A DNA stretch of 64,000 bases from assembly GCA_026168455.1 (NCBI GenBank), contig CM047426.1:45650307-45714306 (forward strand). Reading direction: 5' to 3'. The stretch is from Theocolax elegans (lineage: Eukaryota > Arthropoda > Insecta > Hymenoptera > Cerocephalidae). The notes beneath the pieces are model-generated. The model ran no database searches. It was not told where the DNA came from and saw only the letters and a list, made by a program, of their open reading frames with translations. Shown piece by piece: positions 57,712 to 64,000 of the stretch. The position numbers and the translations under genes are program-made. Each line of letters starts with the position of its first letter. Position 1 is the first letter of the stretch.

Positions 57712-58567
57712 TTGTTTTTTCAAGAATACATTATATATGTATTTTTTCCTTGTGCAAAAAAAAATTTTTGAACATAACTTGAAAGAATGTGTATTAGCTT
57801 ACTCATTCTTGATGAAACTCATAAAATGTTTAAACGTATACTCAATAATATAATAACGGATCTAAAATGGAATGTAATGCTTTAAATACAGATGCAAAAT
57901 TGTTTGAAGATTAAATAAATATTAATCAAGTATAACATACACTTTTCCAAATATCTATATGTGAAATATACAATAAGTTAAAAATTAAATATATTAATTA
58001 TTGCATTTTTAAGATAATTCTATTATAAACAGTATAGGAAAAAGAAAATTCAAATTTTAATAGTGGCAATATAAAATACTAATTATATTTCAATAGATTT
58101 TCAAAAACTATCAATTTAGGAGCATTTAATTTAAATATTTTTTTATTAATATTTCAAAATTGAATGGATATATAAGTGAGTAGATTATGTATATTTATAG
58201 AAAACAATATTTTAAATAAACAAGTATGTATTTATTAGAAACAGAAGGTTTTCTAAGGAATGAATTTGATTATAATAATGAAGATAAATATATGGGCTCT
58301 GTAACTAAAGGAAAAAATAAATTGGATAAAATTATGGATTAAAACACAAATTTTGAAAGAGGGTGCAAATTACGAATTACGGGAGAAATGGAAGAAACAG
58401 GTTTTTATTTATATGCCACTAAAATTATATAAATAGTTCTATAAAATTAATAAAAGATAATAAAAAAATTTATTTATTTAAGAAGAAAGTCTTATTACTC
58501 TAAAAGTCCAAAATATTAATGCCATACTTTTGGCGATGATCCTTTGTCATTAAAGAAATTAATTTAA
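57712..58567 (+). repeat. Direct duplication, copy 2
   Basis: Counterpart of 55149-55964, about 2.56 kb away. The block between the copies carries the palindrome and FBK-2 copies. (TG)n-rich DNA precedes both copies. Confidence 0.85.
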
Positions 58568-58663
58568 CGGGGTGCCATAGTCAATATTTATCCTCCCTAC
58601 CTTACCGGCAATCGTGTTTATTAGTAATATATTTGTAAATAAAACAGTATGTGAAAAAATGCA

Positions 58664-58690
58664 TGCGTGTGCGTGTGCGTGTGCGTGTGA

Positions 58691-58721
<31 letters not shown>

Positions 58722-58730
58722 AGTGTGCGT

Positions 58731-58782
<52 letters not shown>
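58664..58782. repeat. (TG)n microsatellite, 3' flank of the R1-clade LINE
   Basis: TGCG/TG tract running directly into the poly(T) that complements the LINE poly(A) tail. A matching (TG)n lies on the other side of the LINE (63541-63561). Confidence 0.95.
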
Positions 58783-58785
<3 letters not shown>

Positions 58786-58977
58786 TTTTTTCCCGAAGAG
58801 GTGGAGAAATGCTTAATGCACCATGACTGGAGCCATGCGAGACTCCCCGTGTGTGGGACTCTCCTATCGTAGGATGTCGATAGGCATACCCACTAAAACT
58901 CCACCTCTTTTCTTACCTTTATTCCCCCGCGGAAACCGCCGCAAGGCATTACTTCGCGGGGGGAGGCAACGGCTAGG

Positions 58978-61900
58978 TTAGCCCACTAATGTTGCTATTG
59001 CAACTCTTCTCTCCTCTTCTCTTCTGATGAGACCCAGCCTGTCCACTACGGACGTACAGAGGGTTACCACCGCGTTCCATCCCTCCTGGGAGTCAAGCAG
59101 GCACGCCCCGATGCCCTCAGGGGTGAGGGGACCGCTCCAAGTGATTTGAAATTGGTCCCGTTCCTCCCTGAAACGAGGACACCGTAGGAGGACGTGTTCC
59201 ACGTCTTCGTCCACCCCTGGACAAGCCGGGCACTCTGCGTTGCCGCAGACCCCTATACGAAATAAGTAACTACGGTAGCATCCGTGCCCGGTCAACACCT
59301 GGGTAAGCTGGAAACTGACGAAGCCGTGTTTCCTGCTCGCCCACTCCCGGATTCGCGGGATGATGCGGTGGGTCCAGCGGCCGTCCCTGGCTGAGTCCCA
59401 TCTCCGCTGCCACTCCTCTACGGTCCGCAATGACCATCGGTTGTGGCAGCGGTTCTCTTCTAGGCGTCGTCCACCCTCACGGTGTCTTTCAGCTCTCTCG
59501 GCTGCCAGGAGGTCGAAGGGGGCGGTCCCCGCGACCACCGAGAGCGCAATGTCAGATAAGGTTCGGTACGCCCGGGCCACCCTTAGCGCAGCTATCCTGC
59601 AGGCTCTCTGGCACGGAGCACCAAAGCTCTTGTGCCTGTTCAGGGCATCAGCCCAGATAGGAGCTCCGTATAAAATTACGGAGCTCACCACCGAGGCAAG
59701 GAGAGACCTTCGCGGTTGCTGGGGTCCCCCGATGTTGGGCATGATGCCCGCCAGCGCACGGGCCACCTTTGTCGCCTTTGAGCCTGCGTTCGCGAGATGG
59801 TGTTTGAACGACAGCCGCGCGTCTAGTGTGACCCCTAAATACTTCAACGTTTTCACCGACCGTATCCGTTCTTTACCTACCGTGAAGGTGGCGGTCCTCT
59901 CCTTTTTTGTGCGAGAGATGAGCACCGCCTCCGTTTTTTCCGCCGCCAGACTAAGTCCGTGGTCTCTCAACCAAGTGGCAATCACTTCTATAGAGACGTC
60001 TCCGAGATATTCGATCTCTTCGACACTCTTTGCGACCACCACTAGCGCCACGTCGTCCGCGAAAGCCACCATCGAGACTCCCTCCGGAAGTTGCTGCCTA
60101 AGCAGGCCGTCATAGACAGCGTTCCAGAGTAGGGGCCCAATGACCGAACCCTGCGGCACGCCTCCCGTGATGTTGTGGGAGTGCACACCGTCGTCGGTGT
60201 TGTAGAGCAGAGTACGGTCAGTCAGGTAACTCGAGGTGACCTCCCTGAGATAGAGTGGCACTTGGAAGTGCTGCAGGGACAGCATGATGTCGTCCCATCT
60301 GGCCGAGTTGAAGGCATTCCGGATGTCCAAGGTGATGATGGCACACATCCGCCTTGCACTCCGACCAGCATTGATGGCGTTTGTGGCTATACCAACAACT
60401 CTGCCTACAGCGTCCATGGTCGATCGACCCTTTCGGAAGCCGAACTGGTTGTTGGAGAGGTCTCCGGCCCGACCGATGGCCGCTGCGAGCCTGGCGCAGA
60501 TCACCCGCTCCAGGAGCTTCCCGACTATATCCAGTAGACAGAGCGGGCGGTAAGATGATGGCTCCTGCGGGGGTTTGTTTCCCTTCGGTAGGAGTACCAG
60601 CCTCTGCGTCTTCCACTGGGCCGGGAAGCAACCTTCTCTTATGCATGCGTTGAATGCGTCCAGGAACAAGCCCGGAGCACTCATCGCCGCTGTCTTGACG
60701 GCCAGACCAGGTATTCCGTCCGGCCCTGGGGCTTTACGTACGGAAATACCTTTAGCGGCCATCCTCAGCTCGGCTTCACTAATGTCTGGCGACTCGGCTG
60801 CACCAATGGTGGCCATCAGGCCCGTCTCTGCTGCCCTTTTCCGATGTTCTGGAAACAGGTGGCGGACGACTTCTTCCAGAAAAACTGGGTCGGTGGGTGC
60901 AACAGCGCCCCCGGGGTTGATCTTATTCATAATCGTTTTATACGGTCTGCCCCAGGGGTCGTGGTCCACCTCCTCACAGAGCTCCCGCCAACACCTTCTC
61001 TTGGCAGTCTTGATGGCCACCTTTAGATCCCTCCGCTTTTGTTCGTATTCTGCGGAACGATCTTGGAACCGCGGTGTTCCCCTCGCTCTTTGGTGCAGCC
61101 TTCTGGCACGCAGGCACTCACGTCTCTTTTCTGCGATGTCCTCACTCCACCAGATTATCGGTGGGCGGCCGCGAGGGTTAAACTTCACGGCCATAGAGGC
61201 ATCGCAAGCCGCTGTTAGGGCATTCGTGAGGCCTCGTGCTTTTTCTTCGGCGGTTCCCTTCACTTTTGCCCCCTCAAGGGAGCAGAGGAACGTCTCACGA
61301 TCAAACGTGGCTGGTGCCCATCTCTCTCTTGCTCCTCTTCCTGCTCTCTTTGTCCTCCCGCTGGTCAGCTGGAGCTGGTACACGAGTGCTTGGTGGTCAC
61401 TACCCGTGTAACGATCGCTAACTTCCCAGGCGAGTCCCCCTCCCCCCATCAATCTTGGATCGACGAAGGTGAGGTCGACTATGGACGACTTGCCGGCTTT
61501 GGTAAAAGTCGGGGTTGTCCCTGTGTTAGCGATCTCCAGCCCCAGTAGAGCAAACGCCTCGAGAAGTGCGCGACCACGCGCGTTGGTCTTGGCGCTGCCC
61601 CAGTCCGTCGCTCAAGCATTAAAGTCCCCACCGATTGCGACCGGTAGCCGTGAGGACCGAGCACTGGTGACGACTGCATCCAGAGATCTCGCAAAGTCCT
61701 CGGTGGAATCGCTGGGCGGGAAGTAGCAGCTGTACATGCGTACCCCCGCCACCTCCACCCAGGTGAAGCTGGGAAGGGGGGCGACCATCTTTCTGGAGAT
61801 GTGTATATTTCCACATACCCAGATGGCCGCCTTGCCCGTGGCATCCCTTACCCAGTTCGACTTCTCGAGATCCCGGAACTCCTCGCTGATGATCGCTACG

Positions 61901-61986
61901 TCCGCTCTCTCCTCGCTGACCAGCTGGGACAGCAGGTCCTGGGCCACAGCGCAGTGGTTGAGGTTTATTTGGAGCACCTTAATCAT
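58978..61986 (-). pseudogene. R1-clade LINE ORF2: endonuclease, RT, Cys-His end (one nonsense codon)
   Basis: Start ATG at 61986, overlapping the ORF1 end (ATGATTAA). About 1002 codons. APE endonuclease: LQINLNHC, IISEEF, AIGGDFNA, TGSDHQALVY (Asp-His pair present). A single in-frame TGA at about 61612-61614 lies right after GDFNA, where related elements usually have Trp. RT: KAPGPDGIPGLAVK, FGFRKGRSTMDAVGRVV, ITLDIRNAFNSARWDDI, GGVPQGSVIGPLLWNAVYDG, VAFADDVALVVV (FADD intact, about 60060). Thumb with LKYLGVTLDARLSFKHHL, then the Cys-His end CGNAECPACPGVDEDVEHVL. Stop at 58978. ORF2 nicks the target and primes reverse transcription there. Confidence 0.92.
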
Positions 61987-63466
61987 TTTTGGTGTGTGCT
62001 CCTTCCTCATGCGAGGTCTTGGCTTTGGCCTCGCAGTCCACTGCTTTGTGGCCCTCTTGGCCGCACCGATAGCATTGCGCTGACCGGTCGACTGCGCTCT
62101 TGCACTCCCTCGCGATGTGGCCCGATTCATGGCATCGGTAGCAGCGCGAGGATACCTCTCGCAGTCGAACTCTGCAATTGACCCATCCGATCCGGAGCTT
62201 CCCGTCTTGCAGCAGTTTTTTGGCTGCTACTGCCGGAAGCTGGATGGTCGCAGCTAGGGTGCCACTGTAGGATCCCCTGGTTTTACTATTATCCGGGGAT
62301 ACCACATTTGGCCCGATCTTTGCCGCAATCGCTGCGGCCACCTCCGTTGTTGTCGTGGACTCGTCCATGTCCCTGATGGTGATGGACACTTTGTGAGTCA
62401 GCAGCTGGACCTCTGCTGACCCACTCAGTGTGGACGAGACCACTGTCCTCAGCTCCGCCGTTTCCGTTCCGGGTCGCCCCAGTTCGAGGAGGAGCACTCC
62501 AGCCCTGGTGCACCTGATACGCGTGACCCGTTCTCCTAGTGCCTTTAGCTCCGGTGCAGCCTTGACCTTCCGGAGAATGTCAGCGTAGGAAGAGCCCCCG
62601 CTAGGTGTCTTGATCTTGATGGCATCTGGGCGTGGGGGTCTTACTCCGGCTTTAGGCTCTGCCGTGCCTTTGGCCGGTTTGCTGGCACGTTTCTGCTGTT
62701 CATGCTGCTTCGGCTGGCTGTTCTTCATCTTCTTCTTCTTCTTGCCCTTCTTCACTACTGTGACCCAGTCAGGGACTTTTGACTGGTTCCCACTCGTCTT
62801 AGGAACGGATGGCGAAGCATCTGCTGGCCCATTTTTGTTATTGGGCTGCTTCGACCCCTTCTTCCTTTTCTCCGGGGGTTGCTGAGGTGGTGAGGGCTTT
62901 TCCCTTTCCACCGGCCTCTTTTGACGCTCTTCAGCGCGGAAGATGGGCGACGTTTGGCACGTTCCATCCCTACGCGCATCCGCCATTTTAATTTTTGGCG
63001 CTGTCGAACACACAGCACTGTTCACCCGCGCGTATTCATTGAGAGCTCTGCTGGTTGCTCTCGCCATACTCTTCAGCTCTTTGTGGATGTTGTTCTTATT
63101 AAGAACAAACTCCACGAGGGTATCTACCTTCTCACGCAGACGGAGAAAAGCTCTGTCAGCGTCACTCGACATCCCAGTCGAGGGCAGGTCACACGTAGCA
63201 TTAGATGCTACAGAGGCCGAGTGACCAACCTCCGCAGCATTTACCATTTTGACGCTGTGAGTTTGGTCCCCCCCAAAATCCTTGGGACCAGCACTGACCA
63301 CCGGGGCTTTCACCCGGTCGGAATCAGTGGCGGGATTTGACAGGATTGCCATGCCCGCTTGGGGTAGTGTTGTTTTCAGCTCACTATCCATACTAAGTTT
63401 TATTTCGGGGTGCCTTCCCCTATCTGGTTTTGGTTCGCCCCGAATATTTGATTTTTTCGGTACCAT
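61979..63466 (-). CDS. R1-clade LINE ORF1 (gag-like, zinc knuckles)
   Basis: Uninterrupted 495-codon frame, start ATG at 63466 about 75 bp inside the 5' end. The N-terminal half is Lys/Pro/Ser-rich and basic (KKGKKKKKMKNS, about 62725-62760), with a helical segment (VDTLVEFVLNKNNIHKELKS). The C-terminal half has a gag-like fold region and two CCHC knuckles: CYRCHESGHIAREC (about 62110-62150) and CYRCGQEGHKAVDC (about 62030-62070). Ends HTKND at 61979 in the ATGATTAA overlap with ORF2. ORF1 proteins coat the LINE RNA and target it to the nucleus or telomere/rDNA sites in relatives. Confidence 0.9.
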   Translation of the reverse strand: MVPKKSNIRGEPKPDRGRHPEIKLSMDSELKTTLPQAGMAILSNPATDSDRVKAPVVSAGPKDFGGDQTHSVKMVNAAEVGHSASVASNATCDLPSTGMSSDADRAFLRLREKVDTLVEFVLNKNNIHKELKSMARATSRALNEYARVNSAVCSTAPKIKMADARRDGTCQTSPIFRAEERQKRPVEREKPSPPQQPPEKRKKGSKQPNNKNGPADASPSVPKTSGNQSKVPDWVTVVKKGKKKKKMKNSQPKQHEQQKRASKPAKGTAEPKAGVRPPRPDAIKIKTPSGGSSYADILRKVKAAPELKALGERVTRIRCTRAGVLLLELGRPGTETAELRTVVSSTLSGSAEVQLLTHKVSITIRDMDESTTTTEVAAAIAAKIGPNVVSPDNSKTRGSYSGTLAATIQLPAVAAKKLLQDGKLRIGWVNCRVRLREVSSRCYRCHESGHIARECKSAVDRSAQCYRCGQEGHKAVDCEAKAKTSHEEGAHTKND

Positions 63467-63540
63467 CCATATCTGGAAAGCATTCCCCTATCCACCACCT
63501 GGGGAGGCGACACGATGCGGGACCAGCAAACCCGGCACGG

Positions 63541-63561
63541 TGAGTGTGTGTGTGTGTGTGT
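63541..63561. repeat. (TG)n, 5' flank of the LINE
   Basis: GTGAGTGTGTGTGTGTGTG directly after the LINE 5' end. Pairs with 58664-58782. Confidence 0.9.
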
Positions 63562-63626
63562 GACCATTTGAAATGTATTGCTCCAAACTTTCTTTTAGAC
63601 TTTTGGATAAAAAAATCAATTGTGGC
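63562..63626. repeat. 65-bp piece of the ~1-kb palindrome family
   Basis: ACCATTTGAAATGTATTGCT and TTTTAGACTTTTGGATAAAA match 56684-56748 with one or two differences. Joined without spacer to the (TG)n on one side and to a second LINE copy on the other. Confidence 0.85.
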
Positions 63627-64000
63627 GAGAGCGCAATGTCAGATACGGTTCGGTACGCCCGGGCCACCCTTAGCGCAGCTATCCTGCAGGCTCTCTGGCA
63701 CGGAGCACCAAAGCTCTTGTGCCTGTTCAGGGCATCAGCCCAGATAGGAGCTCCGTATAAAATTACGGAGCTCACCACCGAGGCAAGGAGAGACCTTCGC
63801 GGTTGCTGGGGTCCCCCGATGTTGGGCATGATGCCCGCCAGCTCACGGGCCACCTTTGCCGCCTTTGAGCCTGCGTTCGCGAGATGGTGTTTGAACGACA
63901 GCCGCGCGTCTAGTGTGACCCCTAAATACTTCAACGTTTTCACCGACCGTATCCGTTCTTTACCTACCGTGAAGGTGGCGGTCCTCTCCTTTTTTGTGCG
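63627..64000 (-). pseudogene. Second copy of the R1-clade LINE ORF2 (thumb region, runs off the window)
   Basis: Matches 59539-59912 with about three base differences. It encodes the thumb and C-terminal helical part of ORF2 (LKYLGVTLDARLSFKHHL, LLASVVSSVILYGAPIWADA). It is 3'-truncated at 63627, where palindrome-family DNA is fused. The window ends before the rest. The very high identity to the neighbouring full-length copy indicates recent transposition or local duplication. Confidence 0.85.

Larger units (their letters stand above)
58783..63540 (-). mobile_element. R1-clade LINE inserted in (TG)n, nearly intact
   Basis: About 4.76 kb, GC-rich unlike its surroundings. Short 5' UTR (63540-63467), ORF1, overlapping ORF2, ~185-bp 3' UTR and poly(A) (complement at 58783-58792). 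(TG)n is on both sides, so the target was a (CA)n/(TG)n microsatellite. Within the R1 clade, Waldo and Mino families are known for ACAY or AC repeat targets; assignment to one of them is inference. One stop in ORF2 is the only lesion I see. Confidence 0.85.

Noticed and set aside
59360..60653. Long plus-strand frames opposite the R1-clade LINE
   Set aside because: Shadows of the GC-rich ORF2; the minus frame has all RT motifs.

Overview
This window looks like arthropod, most probably insect, nuclear DNA. It is AT-rich and packed with transposable elements, with spliceosomal-type introns in one transposase gene, tRNA- and 5S-rRNA-like retroposons, R1-clade and Jockey/CR1-like LINEs, Penelope-like, gypsy-like, Helitron, Tigger/pogo-like and several fold-back DNA elements. 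I found no convincing host gene. It reads as a nested transposon graveyard (heterochromatin or a piRNA-cluster-like locus). Nothing in the sequence fixes the species; the element mix would suit Hymenoptera, but that is inference.

Layout. 0-2.3 kb: end of a palindromic repeat and a decayed 5'-truncated LINE (minus). 2.5-6.6 kb: Tigger/pogo-like DNA transposon with an intron-containing transposase, broken by two tRNA-derived SINEs in opposite orientation. 6.7-10.1 kb: a decayed proline-rich ORF beside an LTR-like block, then a gypsy-type pol fragment with an LTR, cut off by a simple-repeat tract. 10.1-11.7 kb: microsatellites and a ~100-bp tandem repeat. 11.7-14.9 kb: a retroposon with a 5S-rRNA-like head, split by a 2.7-kb element with long terminal inverted repeats and a 9-bp target duplication (Mutator-like signature). 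14.9-15.9 kb: a ~1-kb near-perfect palindrome. 16-21.7 kb: decayed Helitron with two internal tandem duplications and a 19-residue coding repeat. 22-24.3 kb: tRNA-like sequence, hairpin MITE, gag-like fragment and LTR. 24.6-26.8 kb: a 1120-bp tandem duplication of a LINE ORF1 fragment. 27.7-41 kb: five Jockey/CR1-like LINE copies or fragments; one has its ORF1 split by a 3,062-bp fold-back element with an 8-bp target duplication. 41-46.8 kb: gypsy-type protease fragment, LTR pieces, a degenerate satellite carrying a solo-LTR-like insertion, and another fold-back element. 47.2-50.2 kb: decayed R1-clade LINE. 50.2-54.9 kb: two Penelope-like copies in inverted orientation, one carrying a TTAA-flanked palindromic MITE. 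55-58.6 kb: diverged direct duplications around a second copy of the ~1-kb palindrome. 58.8-63.5 kb: a nearly intact R1-clade LINE sitting inside a (TG)n microsatellite, followed by a chimeric piece of a second copy.

The genes do not form a host pathway. Each element encodes, or once encoded, its own mobilisation functions. Best preserved is the R1-clade LINE at 58.8-63.5 kb, with one visible nonsense codon in a ~1000-codon ORF2. Nested insertions with readable target-site duplications give a relative chronology: LINE-D ORF1 before its fold-back insertion; the Tigger transposase before its two SINEs; the 5S-headed retroposon before the Mutator-like element; the satellite before the solo LTR; the Penelope copy before its MITE. 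Two duplications inside the Helitron show scattered one-base deletions that could reflect assembly error.
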